Below are positions 27,377 to 37,361 of a stretch of DNA of 54,374 nt, piece after piece. The stretch lies in contig CALQJI020000028.1 of NCBI GenBank assembly GCA_943330855.2, positions 1 through 54,374 on the forward strand, in the 5' to 3' direction. Every line of letters begins with the position of its first letter. Position 1 is the stretch's first letter. The notes beneath the pieces are model-generated. The model saw only the letters and a list, made by a program, of their open reading frames with translations. It was not told the DNA's origin and did no database searches. The DNA comes from Klebsiella pneumoniae (GTDB lineage: Bacteria > Verrucomicrobiota > Verrucomicrobiia > Limisphaerales > SXTU01). A program made the position numbers and the translations under genes.

Positions 27377-28747
27377 TTACTTCTTCCCCTGCTTGCCTTT
27401 GCCCGCCGGGCGGTCGCGGAGCGGCCAGTCGGCGTGCTCAGTCCGCGCCGACTTGAAGAGGGCCTCGGCCTTCGTCACGAGCTCCGGTTTGTCCGTGGCG
27501 AGGTTGGTCTTCTCCCCCGCGTCGGCCTTGAGGTCGTAGAGTTCCGTCTTCGCGCTGAGGCCGTTCTTCACGGCCTTCCAGTCGCCGAAGCGCACGGCTT
27601 GCAGCGACGCGCCTTCGTGCAGCTCCCAGTAGAAGTAATCGCGCTGCGGAGCCGCGCCGCCCTTAAGGAAACTCACGAGCGAATGGCCGTCGGGCTGGAA
27701 GCCAGCGGGCAGCTTCGCGCCGCCGAGTTCAGCCGCGGTCGGGAGAAAATCCCAGAACGCCCACGGCTCGTGGTTGACCCGACCCGGCGGCACAACGCCC
27801 GGCCAACGCGCGAGACTCGCCTGCCGCAGCCCGCCTTCATACAGCTCGCGCTTGAAACCGCGCAGCCCGTTCGCGGCTTGCTCGAAGAGTTTCCCAATCT
27901 CCGAGTTCGGCGCGAAGGACGACCCGTTGTCGCCGCTCACCATCACCAGTGTTTTCTCGTCGAGGTTCAGCTCCTTCAGCAGCGCGAGCAGGCGCCCCAC
28001 ATCCGCATCGAGCCGCGTCACCTGTGCCGCGTAAGCCTTCTGCTGCGGCGTCCACGGCTGGTCCGCGTAAATCCCGAAGTTATCAATCTCGTGCCGTCCG
28101 TGCGGGAGCGTGATGGAGTAATAGAGGAAGAACGGCTTGGCTCGGTTCGCCTTCACGAACTTCAGCGTCTCGTCAGCGATGAGGTTTTGCGCGTATGTCT
28201 TGCCCACGCCTTTGCCGTCGTTGCCCGGCAGCTCCATGCGCTGGTCGTCGTTGTAGAGATACGTTGGAAAATAGCTGTGCGCGTGGCGCTGGCAGTTGTA
28301 GCCGAAGAAGTGGTCGAAGCCGTTCTTCAGCGGGCTGCCCGTCGTTTCGAACATCCCCATGCCCCACTTGCCGATGCACGCGGTCGCGTAGCCGGCGGAC
28401 TTGAGCACCTGCGCCACCGTCACCGTGCCGGCGGGCAGCGGCTGCTGGCCCTCGGGCTGAACCTCGCGGTTCGCGCGCACGGGCGAGTGGCCCATGTGCA
28501 AGCCCGTCATCAACGACGTGCGGCTCGGCGCACAAACCGTCGTGCCGCAATACGCCTGCGTGAAGCGCGTGCCCTCGCGCGCCATGCGGTCGAGGTGCGG
28601 CGTCGCGATGAGCTTTTGCCCGTAGCAGCCGAGGTCGCCCTGCGCAAGGTCGTCGCTGAGGATGAAGATGAGGTTGGGCTTCTCAGCGGCGGAGAGCTGG
28701 CCGCAAAGAACGCAGAGGGAGGCAATGAGTGTGAGGAATGTTTTCAT
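27377..28747 (-). CDS. Secreted arylsulfatase-type sulfatase
   Basis: A 456-residue exported sulfatase, last gene of the minus-strand run. The signal peptide ([13 protein letters not shown]) shares its DNA sequence with that of the sulfatase at 32574 although the enzymes differ. Asp32 and Asp33 ([13 protein letters not shown]) bind the metal, and Cys72-Ala-Pro-Ser-Arg76 is the formylglycine site. IGKWGMG and VSGDNGSSF are further motifs. The C-terminus is Lys/Gly-rich (GKGKQGKK). Its ATG overlaps the stop of the upstream sulfatase as ATGA, indicating coupled translation. Confidence 0.94.
   Translation of the reverse strand: MKTFLTLIASLCVLCGQLSAAEKPNLIFILSDDLAQGDLGCYGQKLIATPHLDRMAREGTRFTQAYCGTTVCAPSRTSLMTGLHMGHSPVRANREVQPEGQQPLPAGTVTVAQVLKSAGYATACIGKWGMGMFETTGSPLKNGFDHFFGYNCQRHAHSYFPTYLYNDDQRMELPGNDGKGVGKTYAQNLIADETLKFVKANRAKPFFLYYSITLPHGRHEIDNFGIYADQPWTPQQKAYAAQVTRLDADVGRLLALLKELNLDEKTLVMVSGDNGSSFAPNSEIGKLFEQAANGLRGFKRELYEGGLRQASLARWPGVVPPGRVNHEPWAFWDFLPTAAELGGAKLPAGFQPDGHSLVSFLKGGAAPQRDYFYWELHEGASLQAVRFGDWKAVKNGLSAKTELYDLKADAGEKTNLATDKPELVTKAEALFKSARTEHADWPLRDRPAGKGKQGKK
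28687..28729. repeat. Repeat inside signal-peptide coding sequence, copy A
   Basis: The plus-strand segment with GGCCGCAAAGAACGCAGAG matches the one at 34209-34251 (GGCCGCAAAGAACGCAAAG) at roughly 37 of 42 positions. The motif GCAAAGAACGCAAAG is a simple repeated unit rather than sulfatase-specific sequence. Confidence 0.65.
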
Positions 28748-30120
28748 GGGAGAGAGTTGCGCCACGCGAGCGCGGCGGCTTTCAACCGCGCCGCAGTCGC
28801 GGCTTCGGACGCCGCGAGGTTCTTCGCTTCGTTTGGGTCGGTGGTGAGATTGTAGAGCTCCGTGCCGGTGCCGTCGGCGTTCACGAGCAACTTCCACGCG
28901 CCGTCGCGCACGGCGACGTTCGGCGACTTCGAGTCCGGCTCACCCGGATACGGGAAGGCGCGAATGGCGGACTTCCCCTCGGGCGCGGGCTTGCGACCGT
29001 ATTCCCAGAAGAGCGGTTGGGTGCGCGGCTGCGTGCCGCCTTTGAACGCAGTGGACAAGTTCTCGCCATCGAATTTCACCCCCGCAGGCGACAGCACGCC
29101 GGTCAGCGCGCAGAGCGTCGGGAACAAATCCACCGCGCTCACGACCTTCATGGAGTTCACCGAGCCTGCGGGGATGACACCCGGCCAGCGCGCGACCAGC
29201 GGCGTGCGGATGCCGCCTTCGTAGAGACTCCACTTCATCCCGCGCATCCCCGCTGTGCGTTTGCGGTCGAAGCTCGGCTGCGGGCCGTTGTCGCCGGCGA
29301 GTAGAACCAACGTGTTCGTGTCGAGCTGAAGGCCGCGCAAGCCGTCGAGCAACCGGCCCATCTGCCGGTCCGTCTCCCGCAGCACGGCGCGATACTCGGC
29401 GGTGCCGGTGCCCTCGCCTGCGACGGCCTTCTGCTCGGCGGACGGTGTGAACGGCGTGTGCGTGTCGTCGAGCCAGAGGTTCACCAGCCACGGCTGCGTG
29501 CCGCTCCTCTTCGCGAAGGCCAGCGTCTCGTCCACCATCCAGCGCGTGCGGTCATGCCGCGCGACTTGTTGCGGCTCGCGCTCCTTGCCCCACGGGACGC
29601 TCTTGAGGCCGAGCGGCGCGGCGGGCTCGCGGCTTTCGTAAGTGCCGAGCCCAACGTCATAGCCGTAAGCCGCGAACTTCGGCGCGTCCGTCACATCGCG
29701 CCCGCCGCCCAAGTGCCACTTGCCGATGTGCGCGGTGGCATAGCCCGCCTGCTTGAAAGTGCGCACGAACGACGGCGCCTGCGGGTCGAGGAAGTCCGCC
29801 TGCCCGCACTCCGCATTGCCCGCGCGCGACTGGAGATAGCTCGTGATACGCCAGCGCGCCGGGAACTGCCCGGTGAGTAGCCCGCACCGCGACGGTGAGC
29901 AAATCGGCGACGCGACGTAGAACTGCGTGAAGCGCGTGCCCTCGCGCGCGAGTTGGTCCATGCGCGGCGTGGGCACGCCCGCGCCGCCGTTCGCCCCGAG
30001 GTCGCCCCAGCCGAAGTCGTCCACGAGGATGAAGAGGACGTTGGGCTTGGGCGCTGATTGCGCGGGGAAGAACGGCGCGTGAAGCAGGCAAAGCACCGCG
30101 CAGAGAAGGACGGATTTCAT
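28744..30120 (-). CDS. Secreted arylsulfatase-type sulfatase
   Basis: A 458-residue exported sulfatase. The signal peptide spans about 1-22. Asp34 and Asp35 ([10 protein letters not shown]) and Cys74-Ser-Pro-Ser-Arg78 form the catalytic core, followed by [17 protein letters not shown] and the C-terminal [16 protein letters not shown]. The sequence pattern is that of arylsulfatase A/B-like enzymes from polysaccharide utilisers. It overlaps the next sulfatase by 4 bp and follows another by 48 bp, so it is internal to an operon. Confidence 0.94.
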   Translation of the reverse strand: MKSVLLCAVLCLLHAPFFPAQSAPKPNVLFILVDDFGWGDLGANGGAGVPTPRMDQLAREGTRFTQFYVASPICSPSRCGLLTGQFPARWRITSYLQSRAGNAECGQADFLDPQAPSFVRTFKQAGYATAHIGKWHLGGGRDVTDAPKFAAYGYDVGLGTYESREPAAPLGLKSVPWGKEREPQQVARHDRTRWMVDETLAFAKRSGTQPWLVNLWLDDTHTPFTPSAEQKAVAGEGTGTAEYRAVLRETDRQMGRLLDGLRGLQLDTNTLVLLAGDNGPQPSFDRKRTAGMRGMKWSLYEGGIRTPLVARWPGVIPAGSVNSMKVVSAVDLFPTLCALTGVLSPAGVKFDGENLSTAFKGGTQPRTQPLFWEYGRKPAPEGKSAIRAFPYPGEPDSKSPNVAVRDGAWKLLVNADGTGTELYNLTTDPNEAKNLAASEAATAARLKAAALAWRNSLP

Positions 30121-30168
30121 GGTTCAATGGTCAGGCAGAATCGCCTCTCACGCACTGTCATGGCCGAC

Positions 30169-31539
30169 CTATTTTCCGGGAGCCTTGGCGTAGTCCGCGC
30201 CGCCGAGACTTTTCTCGACCGAGGCTTTCCACGCCACGAGCGCGGCGGTCATCTTCGCCACGCGCTCGGGCTGCTGCGCGGCGAGGTCGGCGGTTTCCTT
30301 CGGATCCTTGGAGACATCGTATAACTGCACGGCGGCAACTGCCTCGCCACCCTTCTTGCCACGACGCTCCACGGCATCCGTGTGCAGCTTGTAAGGCCAG
30401 TCGAGCAAGGCGGCGTGGCCGGGCTTGCCAAGATGATTCCAGAACGGAATCGCCTTTGTGCGTGTGTCGGTCTGGCGATCAAAGACGGGCAGCAAACTGA
30501 GTCCGTCGAGCGGTTGAATCTGGTGTTGCGCCACCGCTCCGGTGGCGGCGAGGACGGTCGGATAAATGTCGAGCGTCGAGCACGGTGTCTCACTGGTGAA
30601 GGGCTTGGCGATGCGCGCGGGCCATTCGACGAGGCCGGGCACGCGCAGGCCGCCTTCCCAGAGCGTGCCCTTGGAGCCGCGCAGGTTGCCGGTGGACTTC
30701 GGGCCAGCCGCGCCGCCGTTGTCGGAGTTATACCAGAGCAGCGTGTTGTCGCTGACCTTCAGCTCGCGCAACGCCGCGCGCAGCCGGCCCACGCTGCGGT
30801 CCACGGCGGCGATCTCGCCGTAATAGTTTTGCTCTTGCTCCGACAACTTGCTGTAGGCGGCCTTGTCAGCCGGCAGCGCGATATGCGGCACATGGGGCGA
30901 GCCAAACCACACGACGACGAGGAACGGCTTGGCCGCGCCCGCCTGCTTCTTAATGAACTTCAGCGCCTCGTCCGTGGTGACATCCGAACTGTCCCCGCGA
31001 AACTTCTCCGGCACCCCGTTGCGGCCCAGCACCGGATCGAGGTCGAAAAAGTTGTCGGCGGAAACCCATTCATCGAAGCCCAGCTTGCCGGGAGAAAGCG
31101 GGTCGCTGGCGAGGATGGCGCGGCCGGGAATGTCCGTCGTGTTCTTGTCGCCGTTCTTCCCGTTGAGATGCCACTTGCCGAAATGTCCCGTGGCGTAGCC
31201 GGCGGTTTGCAGGACCCGCGCGACGGTCAGCTCCTGCGCGCGGATCGCCGCGCCGGGGGAGAACGTGCCCATGCGATTCGGATGCCGTCCGGTCATCACG
31301 CTGGCGCGCGTGGGCGAGCAGTTGAAGTGCGCGGTGTAAAAACGGTTCAAGCGCAGACCGCTCGCCGCCATCGCGTCGAGGTGCGGCGTCTTGAGATCGG
31401 GATGGCCGTTGTAGCCGGTGTCGCCCCAGCCCTGATCGTCAGCCATGACGAGCACGATGTTCGGGCGCGCGGGCGGTTCCGCAGCAACGACGGTCAGGGC
31501 AGTCGCCAGCAAGCACAGGAGCGGTAGGTGTTTTTTCAT
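30169..31539 (-). CDS. Secreted arylsulfatase-type sulfatase
   Basis: A 456-residue exported sulfatase with a signal peptide of about 20 residues. Asp34 and Asp35 (ADDQGWGDTGYNG) and Cys74-Ser-Pro-Thr-Arg78 make the active site; threonine in place of serine at the fourth position is tolerated in the CxPxR pattern. LWYNSDNGG and GKWHLNG are present. Spacing to its neighbours is 48 bp downstream and 34 bp upstream, consistent with one transcript. Substrate unknown. Confidence 0.93.
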   Translation of the reverse strand: MKKHLPLLCLLATALTVVAAEPPARPNIVLVMADDQGWGDTGYNGHPDLKTPHLDAMAASGLRLNRFYTAHFNCSPTRASVMTGRHPNRMGTFSPGAAIRAQELTVARVLQTAGYATGHFGKWHLNGKNGDKNTTDIPGRAILASDPLSPGKLGFDEWVSADNFFDLDPVLGRNGVPEKFRGDSSDVTTDEALKFIKKQAGAAKPFLVVVWFGSPHVPHIALPADKAAYSKLSEQEQNYYGEIAAVDRSVGRLRAALRELKVSDNTLLWYNSDNGGAAGPKSTGNLRGSKGTLWEGGLRVPGLVEWPARIAKPFTSETPCSTLDIYPTVLAATGAVAQHQIQPLDGLSLLPVFDRQTDTRTKAIPFWNHLGKPGHAALLDWPYKLHTDAVERRGKKGGEAVAAVQLYDVSKDPKETADLAAQQPERVAKMTAALVAWKASVEKSLGGADYAKAPGK

Positions 31540-31573
31540 AGAAGAATGTTGTCAGGTTTGCGCAAGGCAGAGG

Positions 31574-32227
31574 TCACTTCGCCGCCGTCGTCGTCTTCTC
31601 CGCCTCCCAGACCTTCACGTCCGCCAGCCGCAGCGCCTCGCCGCGCATCACGAAGCGGTAGCCGGTCTTGTCCACGTCCAGCTCGGGATGGCTGCCCTCG
31701 ACCTTCACGCCGTTGTCCGCCTGCACCGAGACCTTGCCGCCCTTGGTCTCCAGGAACAGCGTGTGCCACTTGCCCGCCTCGAACTTCCCCGCCGCCTTGC
31801 CGAGCTGGACCGCCTTCGACTTCGGGTCCTGCTTGTCCTTGTCCTTGCTCAAGGTCAGCCCGTCTGCGGCCACGGTCACGCGGAAGAGATGGCCCTTGAG
31901 CTGGTTGAAGCTCAGGTTGAAACCCTTCGCGCCATCCAGCTTGAAAGAGAACCGCACGATGGTATCGCGATGCGGCTGGTTCAGGAACAGCACGGCGGGA
32001 TGTTCATCCGACGCCTTCTCCTTGCCGACGACCGCGCCATCGCGCACCTGCCAATCACCCTGCACGCCGCCCCACGAGCTGGGCAACGCGCCGGTGGTAA
32101 ACTTCTCATCCACGACGAGCTTGCCGGGCTGGTTCAAGAACGGCTTGAAGTCAGCGGCCTTGTCCGCGAAGCAGAGGACGGTGGAAGCGGCGAAGACGGT
32201 GAGAGCAGCGAAGAGTTGAGCGTGCAT
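31574..32227 (-). CDS. Secreted concanavalin-like (DUF1080-like) protein
   Basis: A 217-residue exported protein. A signal peptide (about 1-22) is followed by a single beta-jelly-roll domain with FTTGALPSSWGGVQGDWQVRDGAVVG, WHTLFLETKGGKVSVQADN and FVMRGEALRLADVKVWEA, the layout of DUF1080/3-keto-glucoside-hydrolase-like and LamG folds. In PVC genomes such domains often accompany sulfatases and bind or cleave carbohydrate. No catalytic residues can be assigned. It sits inside the sulfatase run. Confidence 0.75.
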   Translation of the reverse strand: MHAQLFAALTVFAASTVLCFADKAADFKPFLNQPGKLVVDEKFTTGALPSSWGGVQGDWQVRDGAVVGKEKASDEHPAVLFLNQPHRDTIVRFSFKLDGAKGFNLSFNQLKGHLFRVTVAADGLTLSKDKDKQDPKSKAVQLGKAAGKFEAGKWHTLFLETKGGKVSVQADNGVKVEGSHPELDVDKTGYRFVMRGEALRLADVKVWEAEKTTTAAK

Positions 32228-32285
32228 GGTGAGTTATTCCGACAATATTCGAGCAGGCAGACGGCAGAACAAGGCAGGAGGTTGC

Positions 32286-32531
32286 TTATTTATCCGCCTT
32301 GCCCTTCTTGCCCTTCTTCGCGGGTGCGCCGGGTTCGGGGCCGGCGTTGTCGGCGCGGCCGCCGCCCCAGAGCGGTTTCACGTTGGCGGTGTTCCAGGTG
32401 TTCCAGAGGGCTTGCAGTTCCTTCACCTTGTCCGGCTGCACGGCGGCGAGGTCCTTGGTTTCGCCGAGGTCGGTGCGGAGGTGGTAGAACTTGAGGGATG
32501 AGGTGCTGGCCTTGCGCCTGCGTCCGCAAGC
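32286..32531 (-). pseudogene. C-terminal remnant of a seventh sulfatase
   Basis: An 81-codon open stretch with no ATG, GTG or TTG start reads LKFYHLRTDLGETKDLAA and then VKELQALWNTWNTANVKPLW, ending KKGKKGKADK. This is the standard sulfatase tail: the intact sulfatase at 35695 has LYHLATDLGETKNLAA at the same place. The catalytic N-terminal 400 or so residues are gone. An in-frame TGA at 32532-32534 precedes it, and the boundary falls in a CGGACG/CGTCCG palindrome (32550-32565). It lies between two intact genes of the run. Confidence 0.82.
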
Positions 32532-32549
32532 TCAGCCCTGGTTCGGCCG

Positions 32550-32565
32550 CGGACGTGGGCGTCCG
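32550..32565. repeat. Small palindrome at the edge of the sulfatase remnant
   Basis: CGGACG and CGTCCG pair around TGGG and are followed by AGCTCCGC. This is a degenerate relative of the 28-bp palindrome at 39905-39932. Its position at the broken end of the remnant suggests it marks a deletion or insertion junction. Confidence 0.5.
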
Positions 32566-32573
32566 AGCTCCGC

Positions 32574-34277
32574 TCACTTGCTCTTCCCGCCGCTGGTGAC
32601 GAACTCCTCGCGGCTGAGGACGCCGTCGTTGTTCGTGTCGAACTGTGGGAAACGCGCGGAGGCTTGGTCGGGGTCGGGCTGGTTGGCGAGGAACTCTTCG
32701 CGGGAAAGCTTGCCGTCCTTGTTCTTGTCGCGGCTGTCGAACATCGCGTTGCGGTCTTGCTTGGGCTTTGCGTCGGCAGGCTTCGGGGCGGGCGCGGCAT
32801 TGGAAATCTGTGGCTTGGCTTCGGGATGCCTCGCGAGCATCGCTTGGAGTTTGGCGACGACCTCGGGTTGCGTGGCGGCGAAGTTCTTCCGTTCAAGCGG
32901 GTCGGCTTCGTAGTCGTAGAGTTCTAACTCAGCAGTGGCGGCAGGCTCGCCAATCTTCTTCCACTCGACGAGCCGGTGGCGCTCGGTGCGGATGGCGCGG
33001 CCAATCACCGGACCTTTGCCGGGTGCGTTGCGCGGATAGACGTGGATGGCGTGGTCCTTGGTCGGCGCGGCGGGGTCGCGGAGCGTGGGGACGAAGCTGC
33101 GGCCATCGAGACCGGCGGGCGCGGGGAGGCCGGCGAGTTCAACGAGCGTCGCGTAAATGTCCACGGTCTCGACGAGCGAGCCGCTCTTCGCACCGGCCTT
33201 CGCCCCGGGCGCGGCGACGAGCAGGGGGATGCGCGCGGCTTGCTCGTAGTTCGTGTGCTTGCACCAGATGCCGTGGTCGCCGAGGTGCCAGCCGTGGTCG
33301 CCCCAGAGGACGATGATGGTGTTCTGCGCGAGGCCGAGCTGGTCCAGTTCGGCGAGCACGCGACCAAGCTGCGCGTCCATGTAGCTCACGGCGGCGTGGT
33401 AGCCGTGCAGGAGCGTGCGCTGAAGGTCGTCGGGCATCGGGCCGCTCTCGGGGATGTCCTTGTATTGGCGCAACTCGCCGCCGGACTGCGGGGCATAACT
33501 GGGCGCGCCCTCGGGCGCGGTGCGGAGCTCGGCGAGCTTGAAAGCGCTGCGCTCGTAAAGGTCCCAATACTTCTTCGGCGCGACGAAGGGCAGGTGCGGC
33601 TTCACGAAACCGACGGCGAGGAAGAACGGCTCGGCGGGCTTCTCCTTCGCCGCGCGCAACCGCTCAATGGCTTGGTCGGCGAGCGCGCCGTCGGGGTAGG
33701 TGTTGTCGGAAACGTCGGCGGATTCGTAGGCGGCCCCGCGTGGCAAATCCTTCGCGGACTTGTTCGAGAAGAGCGCTTCCTCGCGGGTGAGGCCGGACTT
33801 GGCTTTGCTCGCGGGCAGCGCGTAGGCGACGACGTTCGCGTTCCAATGCGGCGTGCTCCACGACGCGGGGTCGTTGGTGTTGCCGTGGCCGACGTGGAAG
33901 ACTTTTCCCATGCCTTCGGTGCGCCAGCCGTGCTGCTTGAAGAACTGTGGGAGCGTGACGGCGTCGGGGCGGGCGCGGCGGAAGTTCGTGGCGAGATCGT
34001 AGATGCCCAGGGTCTGCGGACGCAGGCCGGTGAGCAGGGAGTTACGCGAGGGCGAGCAGACGGCCTGGTTGCAGAACGCGCGGTCGAACTGCACCGAACG
34101 TGCGGCGAGCCGGTCAATGTTCGGCGACTTTACGAGCTTGTCGCCGTAGCAGCCGAGGACGGGCTTGAGGTCGTCCACGCAAATGAGGAGGACGTTGGGC
34201 TTCTGCGCGGCGGAGAGTTGGCCGCAAAGAACGCAAAGCGACGCAAAGAGGCCGAGCAGCGGTTGAGTTGGTTTCAT
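32574..34277 (-). CDS. Secreted iduronate-2-sulfatase-like sulfatase with C-terminal EF-hands
   Basis: A 567-residue exported sulfatase. Signal peptide 1-24, metal Asp35/Asp36 in VDDLKPVLGCYG, formylglycine site Cys74-Ser-Pro-Ser-Arg78, then LRPQTLGIYDLATNFR and FFLAVGFVKPHLPF, which are hallmarks of the iduronate-2-sulfatase branch. After the catalytic domain a short Pro/Ala/Lys linker leads to two EF-hand loops, DKNKDGKLSREEF and DTNNDGVLSREEF, within the last 60 residues; they should bind calcium. The start is the internal ATG with the signal peptide; the longer frame upstream is translated repeat DNA. Confidence 0.94.
   Translation of the reverse strand: MKPTQPLLGLFASLCVLCGQLSAAQKPNVLLICVDDLKPVLGCYGDKLVKSPNIDRLAARSVQFDRAFCNQAVCSPSRNSLLTGLRPQTLGIYDLATNFRRARPDAVTLPQFFKQHGWRTEGMGKVFHVGHGNTNDPASWSTPHWNANVVAYALPASKAKSGLTREEALFSNKSAKDLPRGAAYESADVSDNTYPDGALADQAIERLRAAKEKPAEPFFLAVGFVKPHLPFVAPKKYWDLYERSAFKLAELRTAPEGAPSYAPQSGGELRQYKDIPESGPMPDDLQRTLLHGYHAAVSYMDAQLGRVLAELDQLGLAQNTIIVLWGDHGWHLGDHGIWCKHTNYEQAARIPLLVAAPGAKAGAKSGSLVETVDIYATLVELAGLPAPAGLDGRSFVPTLRDPAAPTKDHAIHVYPRNAPGKGPVIGRAIRTERHRLVEWKKIGEPAATAELELYDYEADPLERKNFAATQPEVVAKLQAMLARHPEAKPQISNAAPAPKPADAKPKQDRNAMFDSRDKNKDGKLSREEFLANQPDPDQASARFPQFDTNNDGVLSREEFVTSGGKSK
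34209..34251. repeat. Repeat inside signal-peptide coding sequence, copy B
   Basis: Contains GCAAAGAACGCAAAGCGACGCAAAG on the plus strand, a run of near-tandem GCAAAGAAC/GCGAC units, and matches copy A at 28687-28729. On the minus strand it encodes the [13 protein letters not shown] signal-peptide core. Confidence 0.65.
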
Positions 34278-34357
34278 AGGAAGGCGGCGCGGGTTGTTGG
34301 GGAGGTCCTTTTGGAATGTGACTCGGTGGAAAGGCGGGGGGACCGCGACGCGCTCTG

Positions 34358-34490
34358 ACTCCCTCTCCCTGCCCCGGAGGAGGGGAGAGGTTTGGGGTGA
34401 GGGGTTGCGTCCGTCGGCGTTGGCGGCCCCACCCCTCATCCGGCCTGCGGCCACCTTCTCCCCTCCTCGGAGGAAGGGAAAAGGCGCGCG
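34358..34490 (+). repeat. 133-bp GC-rich repeat, copy 1 (plus orientation)
   Basis: Starts with a CCCTCTCCC...GGAGAGG hairpin, continues GGTGAGGGG, GTCCGTCGGCGTTGGCG, CCTCATCCGGCCTGCGGCC and ends with CCTCCTCGGAGGAAGGG. The copy at 35488-35620 has the same blocks in the same order on the opposite strand, so the two form a large inverted repeat around the alpha/beta hydrolase gene. Confidence 0.9.
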
Positions 34491-34537
34491 TCGTGGCTCT
34501 GGTTTGGAATTCCTTCGAGTGGGATTCTGAGCGGGTT

Positions 34538-35485
34538 TTAATTAGTGGCCTTCGCCTTCTTCTTGGCGGCGGGCGGCGGGGTGGTCGCGGCGTCTGGCTC
34601 CTTCAAGGTGGGCGGGCCTTTCAACCAGCCGAGCGAGGCGAAGAACTTGTCGGCCTCGGTGAGAGTGCGGGACTTGAATGGCTCTTGGTTGAAGAAGCCG
34701 TGGGCTTGGCCTTCGTAGAAGTGCGCGTCGCAGCGGACGCCGGCGGCTTTCATGTTCGCTTGGAAGCGCTCGACGGTGGCGACGGGGATGAGCCCGTCCT
34801 CACGCCCGAGGAAGACGATGGCGGGCGGGGCGGCGGCGGTGATGTTGTGCGCGGGGGAGAAGTCTTTCACGCGGTCGCCGACGCGGGCAGCGCCCCAGCC
34901 GCCGACGGGGCCGTTGTCGAAGACGGGGTTGAAGAGCACGAGGGCGTTGGCTTTCGCGGAGACTTTCAAATCATCCAGCGGGTCGTCCTGCCCGGCGACC
35001 AAGCCGGTGAACGCGGCGAGATGCCCGCCCGCCGAGCCGCCCGCGGCCCCGATGCGTTGCGGGTCTACGCCCAACTCGCCCGCGTGGGCGCGCACCCAGC
35101 GCAGCGCGGACTTCGCGTCGGCGCAGCAGACGGTGGGCGGGCCGGCGTCGCCTTTCGGGATGACGCGATACTCGACGCGGATGCCGACTAGGCCGCGCGT
35201 GGCGAGATACTCGCTCTGCCCGCGAAACTGCTCAGGCGTGCCGCCGACCCAGCCGCCGCCGAAGAAGAACACGAGCGCGGGGCGTTGGTCTGTGGCTTTC
35301 CAATCGGCGGGCTTGGCGATGTGCAGCTTCAGCTCGCGGTCGCCGACTTTTTTGTAGCTGCGGACTTCGTCAGCTTTGGCTGGAGCTTCTGCAGCGGTGG
35401 CGGGGTGGGCGAGCGCGCAGAGGAGCGCGAGGAGAACAGCCAACAACTCCCAACGGAAGCCGGAGGCCTGCAAACCGAACGTCAC
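34538..35485 (-). CDS. Secreted alpha/beta hydrolase (acetyl-xylan esterase/HSL-like)
   Basis: A 315-residue exported esterase. The signal peptide is WELLAVLLALLCALAHPATAA, the oxyanion loop FFFGGGW, and the triad Ser151 (GGSAGGH), Asp230 (GREDG) and His262 (GQAHGFF). The GTG start at 35485 follows a purine-rich GGAGGAAGGGGGAAGG run provided by repeat copy 2. Alternatively, translation may begin at ATG 35698, which overlaps the upstream sulfatase stop as ATGA and would read in frame through the whole repeat, adding 71 odd residues. It probably deacetylates a glycan attacked by the neighbouring sulfatases. Confidence 0.88.
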   Translation of the reverse strand: MTFGLQASGFRWELLAVLLALLCALAHPATAAEAPAKADEVRSYKKVGDRELKLHIAKPADWKATDQRPALVFFFGGGWVGGTPEQFRGQSEYLATRGLVGIRVEYRVIPKGDAGPPTVCCADAKSALRWVRAHAGELGVDPQRIGAAGGSAGGHLAAFTGLVAGQDDPLDDLKVSAKANALVLFNPVFDNGPVGGWGAARVGDRVKDFSPAHNITAAAPPAIVFLGREDGLIPVATVERFQANMKAAGVRCDAHFYEGQAHGFFNQEPFKSRTLTEADKFFASLGWLKGPPTLKEPDAATTPPPAAKKKAKATN

Positions 35486-35487
35486 CT

Positions 35488-35620
35488 CGCGCGCCTTCCC
35501 CCTTCCTCCGAGGAGGGAAGATGTTGGCCGCAGGCCGGATGAGGAGTGGGGACGCCAACGCCGACGGACGTCACCCCTCACCCCAACCCTCTCCCCTCCT
35601 CCGCGGAAGGGAGAGGGAGT
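35488..35620 (-). repeat. 133-bp GC-rich repeat, copy 2 (minus orientation)
   Basis: Inverted partner of 34358-34490. It lies between the upstream sulfatase stop and the hydrolase signal peptide, keeps an open reading frame on the minus strand, and supplies a strong purine-rich Shine-Dalgarno-like run just before the GTG at 35485. Confidence 0.9.
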
Positions 35621-35694
35621 CGAAGCGCGCCGGGCCGCATCAGTCCATCTGTATTCCTCTGTGTCCATCTGTGGCTTCAGCTCGGCGCTGGGTT

Positions 35695-37359
<1,665 letters not shown>

Positions 37360-37361
37360 GT

